Shown here piece by piece: positions 6,165-14,005 of a DNA stretch of 64,000 nt. A program made the position numbers and the translations under genes. Numbering within the stretch: position 1 is the stretch's first letter; each line of letters begins with the position of its first letter. The notes beneath the pieces are model-generated. The model made no database searches, was not told where the DNA came from, and saw nothing but the letters and a program-made list of their open reading frames with translations. The stretch is from a bacterium MS4 (GTDB lineage Bacteria; Bacillota; Clostridia; Oscillospirales; Acutalibacteraceae): positions 124,001-188,000 of the forward strand of contig CCFG01000009.1 of the NCBI GenBank assembly GCA_000752215.1, given 5' to 3'.

Positions 6165-8981
6165 ATGAAAAAAATCACAGGAAAAGTTGTCTCTCTTGTG
6201 CTTGCATTAGCACTTGTAGTGACCAGCTTTTCGGCAAACTTCGCTTTCGCTTCTACCAAGAAGACCTTAAGCGGCGTTGTTTCTGACACGGAGCATGACG
6301 ATCTTTATCTCGTCAATGACTCGGGCAATGTAAACAAGGAATATGTTCTTGATGGTTGGCTCGATGGTGTAACGCTTGAAACCAAAGAACATGATGATGT
6401 TGCAAGCCCCACAATCTCGGCGGTTTCTCATGTTTCAGGCGACAAGCTGACATCTTTCTCCACGAAGGATGACAAAACCACTTTGAAACTGAAGGGGAAA
6501 ACCGGTACCGAAGTTGTTTCCGTTCTGTATGAAGGTGATTACACCGACCCGGATGATGACAATGATACCGAGTACACCGTAAAAGGCAAAGCAAACCTGA
6601 CGATTCACGTTTATGATGAAGGCGACATTGTTTTCGGCGAAGCAAAAGCTGTTGCTGATGGTGAAGGCCTTGACGATTTCAAAACCTTTGCGAGAAACAA
6701 GAATGCTCAAAAAGACATCGGTATTTACAAGGCTGTTCAGTCTGCTACTGCAGCACCCCTTGCTCAGTTTACACCCGTAACTTTAGTAGCGGGTAAAGAT
6801 GACGGAATCGCAGCGACTGATGTGCTTGATCCTGACAACACCTACTATTATGAGATGACCAGTGGTGATAGCGATGTGCATGTAACTGCTCTTGAAGCTG
6901 CTACTTCTACTACTACAGTGACTGCTTCTTCTTCAAATCTTACTGCAACGGTGGGCAGAAGTGTCGTTAGTGGCTACTATACTAAGGACGCCAGCACAGG
7001 CAATGTGACCATTAATGTTAAGAAGCTTGAGCAGGAAAAAGGAAAGACCACTTATAAGGCTTCCAATGATTCTGACGACAAGTATACTCTGAAGACTAAA
7101 GTAGATAAGAAAGTCGATGTTTCGTATATTGGCGATATCGGTAGTGGCAAGGTTGGAACGATAGCAGCGGCTTCTATTCCTAATGTTACTATTGAAAAGG
7201 GCGATGTTTCCAGTTCTCAGATTTCCGGAGCAGGGCTCGTTACAACGGATGTCAAAGACTGCGAAGTCGTTTTCCCTGAAGATTACACTGGCACGGTTAG
7301 TGTAAAAGAAAAGACCAACATCAAGAAAATTTCCGGTGAAGTCGGAAAAGTTTTAGTCGATGAAGGTAAAGTCGGCGAGATTGATCTTGACCAAGGTAAT
7401 GTTGAGGTATCGGAAGACAGTAAAGTCGGAGATATCACAACAGACGGTGATACAGGTACCGTTCTTGTCACCGGCGGTACGGTTGGTAATATCAAGACAT
7501 CAGATGTTGATGTTTCCAATGCTGGTACTGTTGACATTTCCGGCGGCACAGTCGGCGATGTTAAGGCTAATGATAAGGTAACGATTTCTTCCGATGATGA
7601 GGACAATGCTGTTACAGTCGGTACTGTGACTGCTACTTCTGCTGACATCTCTACGGATGAAGGCAAACTCACTGTTAAGGGCATTAAAGTCAAAGCTGAC
7701 GGCGGAGAAATTCTCCTCTATGGTGATAAATTGACAGTTGGTTCTATTGATGCGGACTATCGCGAGACTTCCATTACCTTTGGTGATGAGGATGACGAGT
7801 TTGTAGGAAAAGTTTCTGCTCCCACAAACGCAAAGAATGTAACACTTTCTACTGTTAATGAAGATACGGATGTTACAGTTTCCGGAACAGTGAACGTTGA
7901 TACGATTTCGATTGACACTGATTCCACAATTACTTTTGACGGCAATATCACAGTTGATTCTATCGACGGCGACGGCACAATGAAGATTGCTGCTGGTAAG
8001 CTGTATGTAAATGACAGTGTTTCCAGTGTCATTCTGAAGCTGACCGACACAAATTTGGCTGCTGGCACAACTGTTTTCAAGGCAGACAAAGACAATGTTG
8101 ACGAGGAAGACTTTGAAGCTTATGGTTTCACACTTGAAAAGTCTACTGGTAACGATGTTGACACCTTTAAGATCAAAACTCTGTCTTTTGCTGGCATAGC
8201 GATCGATCCTTCTTCCGCGAAGATTGCGAAGGGCTATTCTCAGACCTTTACAGCTTCTGCTTATCCGAACGGCACTTCTCTCCCGGCTGGTTCCACCATT
8301 AAGTGGGATCTTGACGGCGGCAGCAGCGATGTCTTTACACTGACAACCTCCGGTAACACAGCAAAGATTGAAATTGCAAGCATTGATGCTGATTTTGCTT
8401 CTGAAAACACAACAACTCTTACCGCTACACTGTACGGTGAAGATGGTGATGAGTTGGACGATTATGATGCGGCAAAATGCGAAGTTACTGCTATTGCTGT
8501 TCCGGAAGCTACTTCCGACACAACGAAGGACTTCTCCGTTGCTAAGGGTTCCGCTTATCAGTTCAAGATTACTTCCGCAACTGCTCCGACCTTCACAACC
8601 GGTACTGCTGGTGTCTTCTCTGTAGCTCTTGCTTCCAAGAATGGCAATGACTACTTCTACAAGATCACCGCAATCGGCAATGTCGGCGCTTCCACAGGCA
8701 TCTATCTCAACGGCGTTAAACTCCTTGTTGCTTCTGTAAAAGCTCCTGCTTTCACAACTGACACAACCAAGGACGTTACCGTTAAGGGTGCCTATACACT
8801 GAAGGTTACTGCTGCTGCAACACCGACCTTTGCTCTCGGTACCGCAGGCGTTTTCAAAGCAGAGTTCGTTTCCAAGACTGGTAACGATTATCTCTACAAG
8901 ATCACTTCTGTCGGCGCAGTTGGCGCGAAGACTGGCGTCTATGTAAATGGCGTTAAGACTTTTGTTGCTACTGTTGGCTAA
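6165..8981 (+). CDS. Large secreted repeat-rich surface protein
   Basis: 938 residues. The start at 6165 has GGAGG nine bases upstream and gives a clear signal peptide (MKKITGKVVSLVLALALVV... AFA, cleavage near residue 29). The mature chain is very rich in Thr, Ser, Val, Asp and Gly and nearly free of Cys. Residues about 390-640 are short alternating V/I-G-D/T units (such as VGDITTDGDTGTVLVTGGTVG) that look like a beta-helix or beta-solenoid. An Ig-like region follows (about 680-780), then two tandem repeats of 75-81 residues. No LPXTG, SLH or membrane anchor was seen. Codon choice (GTT, GCT, CTT rich) and lower GC differ from the neighbours and, with the perfect promoter, suggest very high expression. 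An S-layer-like or fibrous coat protein is plausible but unproven. Confidence 0.85.
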   Translation: MKKITGKVVSLVLALALVVTSFSANFAFASTKKTLSGVVSDTEHDDLYLVNDSGNVNKEYVLDGWLDGVTLETKEHDDVASPTISAVSHVSGDKLTSFSTKDDKTTLKLKGKTGTEVVSVLYEGDYTDPDDDNDTEYTVKGKANLTIHVYDEGDIVFGEAKAVADGEGLDDFKTFARNKNAQKDIGIYKAVQSATAAPLAQFTPVTLVAGKDDGIAATDVLDPDNTYYYEMTSGDSDVHVTALEAATSTTTVTASSSNLTATVGRSVVSGYYTKDASTGNVTINVKKLEQEKGKTTYKASNDSDDKYTLKTKVDKKVDVSYIGDIGSGKVGTIAAASIPNVTIEKGDVSSSQISGAGLVTTDVKDCEVVFPEDYTGTVSVKEKTNIKKISGEVGKVLVDEGKVGEIDLDQGNVEVSEDSKVGDITTDGDTGTVLVTGGTVGNIKTSDVDVSNAGTVDISGGTVGDVKANDKVTISSDDEDNAVTVGTVTATSADISTDEGKLTVKGIKVKADGGEILLYGDKLTVGSIDADYRETSITFGDEDDEFVGKVSAPTNAKNVTLSTVNEDTDVTVSGTVNVDTISIDTDSTITFDGNITVDSIDGDGTMKIAAGKLYVNDSVSSVILKLTDTNLAAGTTVFKADKDNVDEEDFEAYGFTLEKSTGNDVDTFKIKTLSFAGIAIDPSSAKIAKGYSQTFTASAYPNGTSLPAGSTIKWDLDGGSSDVFTLTTSGNTAKIEIASIDADFASENTTTLTATLYGEDGDELDDYDAAKCEVTAIAVPEATSDTTKDFSVAKGSAYQFKITSATAPTFTTGTAGVFSVALASKNGNDYFYKITAIGNVGASTGIYLNGVKLLVASVKAPAFTTDTTKDVTVKGAYTLKVTAAATPTFALGTAGVFKAEFVSKTGNDYLYKITSVGAVGAKTGVYVNGVKTFVATVG
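8511..8978 (+). repeat. Two tandem C-terminal protein repeats
   Basis: Two adjacent units (about 8511-8753 and 8754-8978) share T-D-TTKD-V..KG-Y, then F..GTAGVF, K.GNDY.YKIT..G..GA.TG.Y.NGVK in the same order. Units of this kind occur at the C-terminus of clostridial exported proteins and may bind the wall. Confidence 0.75.
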
Positions 8982-9054
8982 GTAATCTATTGCACAGACT
9001 CTTTTAATCAAATTATTACTATCTCAACAAAATAAGTATAGTTGTATTTGCGTA

Positions 9055-9102
9055 GCGGCGGTTTGGGCGAAAGCCCAGGCCGCCGCTTTGTGCTGTTTTT
9101 TT
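9055..9102 (+). terminator. Intrinsic terminator of the secreted protein gene
   Basis: GCGGCGG (9055-9061) pairs with CCGCCGC (9080-9086) and GGGC with GCCC around a GAAA tetraloop (9069-9072); T7 at 9096-9102 follows. Confidence 0.85.
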
Positions 9103-9174
9103 AAAACTGAATATCAATTGGATGGTAGCGACGCAAATATATGATACTTTGTAAGGATTGTTTCTTACTGTCAC

Positions 9175-9203
9175 TTGAAAAAACGGGCGGGATAACGTAA
9201 AAT
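9175..9203 (+). promoter_or_regulatory. Promoter of the MBOAT/DHHW operon
   Basis: TTGAAA (9175-9180), 17-base spacer, TAAAAT (9198-9203), 34 bases before the MBOAT start codon. Confidence 0.55.
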
Positions 9204-9236
9204 AGAAGTATTATAAAAACGCAGGGGAACGGTAAA

Positions 9237-10628
9237 ATGATATTCAGCAGTTTGTTTTTTATTTTTGTTTTCTTACCGGTGGTTTTGATTGTTTATTTTC
9301 TTGTACCGCGCAAGTTTAAAAACTTATGTTTGTTTCTTTTCAGCCTGGTTTTTTATGCGTGGGGGGAACCCGTCTACGTCTTTCTGATGCTCTTTACCAC
9401 GGTCTTTGATTATATTGCCGGATATTTTATCAGCAAATACCGTGATGAAAAGGGAAAAGCCCGCGTTTTTTTAATTATCAGTATTTGTGTCAATCTGGGA
9501 TTGCTTGGCTTTTTTAAATATTCCGGGCTATTGGTGGAGACCTTCAATTCGATTGCCGGTTTTTCCGTGCCGCTGCCCGCGGTGGCCTTACCGATCGGTA
9601 TTTCCTTTTATACGTTTGAATCGCTTTCCTACTCCATTGATATTTATCGCGGAGAAGCGCCGGCACAGCGCAACATCATTGATTTCGGTGCGTATATTTC
9701 TTTTTTTCCGCATCTGGTCGCCGGCCCGATCGTACGCTATGAAGATTTGGCGGAGCAGCTGCAGAACCGGCAGGAAACACTGGAGAAATTCACCTCCGGC
9801 GGCAGACGGTTTTTGGTTGGCCTCTTTAAAAAGGTGCTGTTGGCAAACAACCTCGCTATCCTTGCCGACAAAGTTCAGTATCTGGGAAATCCCACTACGC
9901 TGACCGCCTGGCTCGGCGCATTGGCCTTCACTTTCCAGATTTATCTTGATTTTTCCGGTTATTCGGATATGGCGATTGGCCTTGCCGGTATGTTTGGCTT
10001 TAAAATTCCTGAAAACTTTCAGTATCCGTATATTTCCCGCAGTGTTTCAGAATTTTGGCGCCGCTGGCATATTACACTGGGAACCTGGTTCCGCGAATAT
10101 GTTTACATTCCCCTTGGCGGCAACCGATGCTCTACGATTAAGAATGTCCGCAACCTTGCGATCGTCTGGGTGCTTACCGGAATCTGGCACGGCGCCAGCT
10201 GGAACTTTGCCATGTGGGGCGCTTATTACGCGGTTCTGATCATCTGTGAGAAGCTGTTCCTTCAAAAATGGCTTGACAGGATTCCGGCGTTCTTTCAGTG
10301 GTTATACAGCTTTTTAGCCGCGGTGATCGGATGGGTATTCTTTTCGTATCTTGACATTCGGAAAGCGTTTGGTGTGCTTGGGGCGATGTTTGGATTCGCA
10401 CCCGGAGCGGACAAGCTTGGCGTCTATTCTTTGATTACCTGTGCGCCTCTGCTGATCATTGCGGCGCTCTGCAGCTCAACATTGATCGCTAATTGGACAG
10501 AAAGGCTTCGCAAAAGCGGAACACCGGGAAAAATCGTCTGGAGCCTTGGCTTTATCTGTCTTTTTGTGATGTCAATGACCTTTTTGATCGATAATTCTTA
10601 CAGTCCGTTCCTGTATTTCCGCTTTTAA
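9237..10628 (+). CDS. MBOAT family O-acyltransferase, AlgI-like
   Basis: 463 residues with about ten hydrophobic helices. The start MIFSSLFFIFVFLPVVLIVYFL and the motifs PIGISFYTFESLSYSIDIYRG, DFSGYSDMAIGL and GIWHGASWNF (catalytic His at residue 318) are those of the AlgI/PatA/DltB-like membrane-bound O-acyltransferases. AlgI homologues pass an acetyl group across the membrane to an extracytoplasmic partner that modifies a polysaccharide. The next gene encodes such a partner (DHHW protein), 94 bases downstream in the same direction. The pair follows the large secreted protein gene but is separated from it by a terminator and has its own promoter. The acceptor polymer is unknown. Confidence 0.93.
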   Translation: MIFSSLFFIFVFLPVVLIVYFLVPRKFKNLCLFLFSLVFYAWGEPVYVFLMLFTTVFDYIAGYFISKYRDEKGKARVFLIISICVNLGLLGFFKYSGLLVETFNSIAGFSVPLPAVALPIGISFYTFESLSYSIDIYRGEAPAQRNIIDFGAYISFFPHLVAGPIVRYEDLAEQLQNRQETLEKFTSGGRRFLVGLFKKVLLANNLAILADKVQYLGNPTTLTAWLGALAFTFQIYLDFSGYSDMAIGLAGMFGFKIPENFQYPYISRSVSEFWRRWHITLGTWFREYVYIPLGGNRCSTIKNVRNLAIVWVLTGIWHGASWNFAMWGAYYAVLIICEKLFLQKWLDRIPAFFQWLYSFLAAVIGWVFFSYLDIRKAFGVLGAMFGFAPGADKLGVYSLITCAPLLIIAALCSSTLIANWTERLRKSGTPGKIVWSLGFICLFVMSMTFLIDNSYSPFLYFRF

Positions 10629-10722
10629 TGAGGATTCCATTTTCTATTCCGTCAGCCGGACAGAAAGTCGATTCCCACAGTATTTATGATAAGAATTGCA
10701 TCTGTATTTTTAAGGGGATAAC

Positions 10723-11916
10723 ATGAAATTATTTCTGAATATAAAAGAAAATATCAAGAAATGTGAGATCGAAGCCGTCGCTGTCACGATGGTTCTGCTG
10801 GTGACGATCCTGATCGGTGCTGCCTATCTGATCTTTGCGCCGAAACAGGATTTTTCAGAAGACGAAAACCGTGTGCTGGAGTCAGCCCCGAAAGTGACGC
10901 TGGCTTCCCTCGCGAACGGTTCCTTTATGGATTCCATAGAGAGCTATGTCGGCGACCATTTTATGTTTCGCAAGGCATCGATTGCGCTCAATACCCGCAT
11001 CCAGCTGATGATGGGGAAACGGGATCTCGGTTCCAACTACGGACAGACCCCTGCGGAAGGCGGCGTATATTTCGGAAAAGACGGCCATCTTTATGAAGTG
11101 CTTTTGCCAAACCATACCGATACTTTTGCACGCAATGTTGCTGCAATCCAGCTCTTCGCGAAGAACACGGATCTTCCGTTCTATTTTATGCCCGTGCCCT
11201 CCGGCGCGCAGGAGCAGCAGGACAGGCTTCCTTTTTCCGCGCCAAGTCATGACCAGCGTGAGGAATTGAACACCATTCAGTCCGGTGCAGGGGAGAATAC
11301 AAAGGTGATCGATCTCTTTGATACGCTGAGTGACCGGACAGGAAACGATTATTACTATAAGACAGATCATCATTGGAACACTTTCGGCGCCTATAAGGGC
11401 TACGAGGCGCTTGTAAAGGCCATGAATATCCAGCCGACTCCGCAGGAGGATTTTGATTTTGAAGCGGTTTCGGACTCCTTTCTGGGAACGCTGTATTCCA
11501 AAGCGATTTTGACCACGCAGGAGCCCGATGTGCTGTATCTGCCGGTATATAAAAAGACGGCTGTACTGACACAGCAGACCGGCAAGCAGCAAAGGGACAG
11601 CCTTTACTGGAAAGAATACCTCGAAAAGAAAGATAAATACTCCGTATTTCTCGGCGGCAATCACAGTGTTGACGTCGTAAAGAACTCCGCAGTGAGCAAC
11701 GGCAGGAAACTGCTGATTATCAAGGATTCGTATGCGAACAGCATGGTTCCCTTTTTGGCGACAAATTTTCAGGAAATTCATATTATCGACCCAAGATATT
11801 ACAATCAGGATATTTATGACTATATTCAACAAAATGCAATCACAGATACGGCTGCGGTCTATAGTATTAAGCAGCTTTGTGATGTATTAGTGGCAAATAA
11901 GTTGAGTGTACGGTAA
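10723..11916 (+). CDS. DHHW family (AlgJ/AlgX-like) extracytoplasmic acetylation protein
   Basis: 397 residues: an N-terminal membrane anchor (about residues 20-40, VTMVLLVTILIGAAYLIF) followed by an exported domain. The motif KTDHHWNTFGAY (D215, H216, H217, W218) gives the DHHW family its name and corresponds to the Asp-His part of the SGNH-like catalytic site of AlgJ/AlgX; LLIIKDSYANSMVPFL near the C-terminus holds the expected serine. AAGGGG sits six bases before the ATG. It is downstream of the AlgI-like MBOAT, matching the usual AlgI/AlgJ pairing. Likely role: transfer of acetyl groups to a cell-surface polymer. The acceptor cannot be read from the sequence. Confidence 0.88.
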   Translation: MKLFLNIKENIKKCEIEAVAVTMVLLVTILIGAAYLIFAPKQDFSEDENRVLESAPKVTLASLANGSFMDSIESYVGDHFMFRKASIALNTRIQLMMGKRDLGSNYGQTPAEGGVYFGKDGHLYEVLLPNHTDTFARNVAAIQLFAKNTDLPFYFMPVPSGAQEQQDRLPFSAPSHDQREELNTIQSGAGENTKVIDLFDTLSDRTGNDYYYKTDHHWNTFGAYKGYEALVKAMNIQPTPQEDFDFEAVSDSFLGTLYSKAILTTQEPDVLYLPVYKKTAVLTQQTGKQQRDSLYWKEYLEKKDKYSVFLGGNHSVDVVKNSAVSNGRKLLIIKDSYANSMVPFLATNFQEIHIIDPRYYNQDIYDYIQQNAITDTAAVYSIKQLCDVLVANKLSVR

Positions 11917-11925
11917 AAACAGTGA

Positions 11926-11953
11926 TTGACAAATCATGAAAAATTGATACAAT
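11926..11953 (+). promoter_or_regulatory. Promoter of ptsHI
   Basis: TTGACA (11926-11931), 16-base spacer, TACAAT (11948-11953). The leader to ATG 12034 is about 75 bases and AT rich. Confidence 0.7.
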
Positions 11954-12033
11954 ATTTTTAGTCATATTTACAAAATAGAAAATTTGATTATTAGGAATAT
12001 TAAACTATAAATTTTAAGAAAGGTTTGGTTAGT

Positions 12034-12291
12034 ATGCAGGCGTTCCAACATATTGTAAAGGATGAAGTGGGGCTTCATGCAAGGCCGGCGGGGCTCCTTG
12101 TAAAATTGGCGTCTTCCTGCTCATCGGACATCAGCATTACGTTTCATTCCAAGAAAGTAAGTGCTAAAAAATTATTTGCCGTTATGGGCCTTGGTGCGAA
12201 AAAGGATGATGAAATTACGATTACGGTTGAGGGTGAAAATGAGGAGGCGGACTGCCTGAAAATCAAAGAATTCTGTGAACAAAATCTGTAA
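12034..12291 (+). CDS. ptsH: Phosphocarrier protein HPr, with Lys at the Ser46 position
   Basis: 85 residues, the usual HPr length. GLHARPAG places the phosphoryl-accepting His at residue 15 exactly as in Bacillus HPr, and alignment to that protein runs without a gap to residue 54 (VMGLG). At position 46, where Gram-positive HPr has the serine phosphorylated by HPr kinase, this protein has lysine (VSAKKLFAVM). It can therefore carry phosphate from enzyme I to EIIA but should not form P-Ser-HPr for CcpA control. ATG 12034 with GAAAGG upstream was preferred to TTG 12025. ptsI follows 13 bases later. Confidence 0.93.
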   Translation: MQAFQHIVKDEVGLHARPAGLLVKLASSCSSDISITFHSKKVSAKKLFAVMGLGAKKDDEITITVEGENEEADCLKIKEFCEQNL

Positions 12292-12304
12292 GGTTGGTGG
12301 TAAG

Positions 12305-13933
12305 ATGAAAAAAATACACGGAGTCGCTGCATCAAAGGGTTATGCAATTGGAAAACTGACCCTTTGTGTCAATATTGACGATCATATTCAAAAAAAGAGT
12401 ATTACGGACGTTCCTGCGGAACTGTCCCGGCTTGACTCCGCCAAAGACGCGGCGGTAGAGGCACTCAACGCAATCTACAGGAAAGCGCTTAAGCGTGTTG
12501 GTGAAGCAAATTCCATGATATTTCAGATACATATCATGATGCTTCAGGACGAGGACTATTACAACACGATTCAGGACGCAATCAAAAATGACAAAGTGAA
12601 CGCCGAATACGCCGTATGGCAGGCGGGCAGGCAATTTTCCGAAGTGTTCGCGCAGATGGACGATGAGTATATGCGCGGCCGCGCGGCGGACGTTGTCGAT
12701 ATCTCCAAGAGGCTGATCCGCAATCTTGACGAAACCCTTGCCAATGGACTGGACTGCCTGACCGACCGGTCGATTGTCGGCGCGGTTGATCTGATGCCCA
12801 GTGAAACCGTACAGATGGATAAGAACCTTGTTCTTGCCTTTGTAACACGCGAAGGCTCTAAAAGCTCCCATTCGGCTATCCTGGCCAGAACGATGGGTAT
12901 TCCCGCCGTGGTTGGGCTTGCCGGCGGATACGGTGAGCTGACAGACGGGGCTTCCCTTATTGTAGACGGCGCCGCGGGAGACGTTATCCTCGAGCCGGAC
13001 GAGCAGACGCTTGAAGAGTACCGGAAAAAGCAGCAGGAATTTGAAAACTATCAGCATGAATTAAATCTGCTGAAAGGGACCAAGGCTGTTACAAAGAACG
13101 GAACGGTCATTGAAATCAACGCGAATATCGGCCATCCGGAAGATGTCTCCATGGTGCTGGAAAACGATGCGGACGGCATCGGCCTTTTCCGCAGTGAATT
13201 CCTTTATATGGAAAGCAAAAACTTTCCCAGCGAGGAAGATCAGTTCAAGGCCTATAAAAGGGTGCTGGAAAAAATGGGCGGAAAGCGCGTGATTATCCGT
13301 ACGCTGGATTTGGGCGCGGATAAACAGGTGCCTTATCTTGACATCCCGCACGAGGAAAACCCCGCGATGGGCTACCGTGCGATCCGCATCTGTCTGGATC
13401 GTCAGGAGCTTTTCGTTACCCAGCTCAGAGCACTGATCCGGGCTTCCGCTTTTGGAAAGCTGGCCATTATGTTCCCGATGATTATTTCGGTTGACGAGGT
13501 AAAACAGATCAAGGAAATTGTGGAGAAGGTCAAAAAGGATCTGACCGCTGAGAAGATTGCGTTCGCTCCGGATATTGAGATAGGGATTATGATTGAAACG
13601 CCTGCTTCGGTCATGCTGAGCGATCTGCTTGCGAAGGAAGTCGATTTCTTCAGCATCGGCACCAATGACCTGACGCAGTACACGCTGGCTGTCGACCGCA
13701 TGAACCACACCATTTCCAAGATGTTCGATTCGCGCCATCCCGCAGTGCTGCGCATGATTGAGAAGACGGCGGAGAGCGCAAAGAATACCGGCATCTGGGT
13801 GGGCATCTGCGGGGAATCCGCTGCGGATACCACGCTGACGGAATTCTACGTTAAAATCGGAATCAGCGAGCTTTCGGTCACTCCGTCCGCGGTGCTTGAG
13901 CTGCGCAAGGCGGTTCAGCAAGTCGAATTATAA
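12305..13933 (+). CDS. ptsI: PTS enzyme I (phosphoenolpyruvate-protein phosphotransferase)
   Basis: 542 residues, slightly shorter than the usual 570. Enzyme I takes phosphate from PEP and passes it to HPr. The phosphohistidine loop is GSKSSHSAILARTMGIPAVVG with the active His at residue 189, the same number as in E. coli. The C-terminal PEP-binding domain shows GIGLFRSEFLYM, NPAMGYRAIR, MIETPASVM, FFSIGTNDLTQYTLAVDRMN and GICGESAAD. ATG 12305 is used rather than an upstream in-frame codon because it gives the normal N-terminus (KIHGVAASKGYAIG). Forms an operon with ptsH and ends at a strong terminator. Confidence 0.96.
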   Translation: MKKIHGVAASKGYAIGKLTLCVNIDDHIQKKSITDVPAELSRLDSAKDAAVEALNAIYRKALKRVGEANSMIFQIHIMMLQDEDYYNTIQDAIKNDKVNAEYAVWQAGRQFSEVFAQMDDEYMRGRAADVVDISKRLIRNLDETLANGLDCLTDRSIVGAVDLMPSETVQMDKNLVLAFVTREGSKSSHSAILARTMGIPAVVGLAGGYGELTDGASLIVDGAAGDVILEPDEQTLEEYRKKQQEFENYQHELNLLKGTKAVTKNGTVIEINANIGHPEDVSMVLENDADGIGLFRSEFLYMESKNFPSEEDQFKAYKRVLEKMGGKRVIIRTLDLGADKQVPYLDIPHEENPAMGYRAIRICLDRQELFVTQLRALIRASAFGKLAIMFPMIISVDEVKQIKEIVEKVKKDLTAEKIAFAPDIEIGIMIETPASVMLSDLLAKEVDFFSIGTNDLTQYTLAVDRMNHTISKMFDSRHPAVLRMIEKTAESAKNTGIWVGICGESAADTTLTEFYVKIGISELSVTPSAVLELRKAVQQVEL

Positions 13934-13943
13934 GATCACATAA

Positions 13944-13980
13944 AAACAGCCTTCCGTTCAAGCTGAACGGAAGGCTGTTT
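13944..13980. terminator. Bidirectional terminator between ptsI and cadA
   Basis: A 17-base perfect stem, AAACAGCCTTCCGTTCA and its complement, with a 3-base loop. Flanking T (plus strand, 13978-13985) and A runs (13942-13946) let it end both converging transcripts. Confidence 0.9.
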
Positions 13981-14005
13981 ATTTTAACCATAGGAAGTTG
14001 TATCA

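Noticed and set aside
7500-9011. Antisense open frame of about 500 codons opposite the secreted protein gene
   Set aside because: It mirrors the biased codon use of the real gene, is Ser/Cys/Asn rich without any motif, and has no ribosome binding site.
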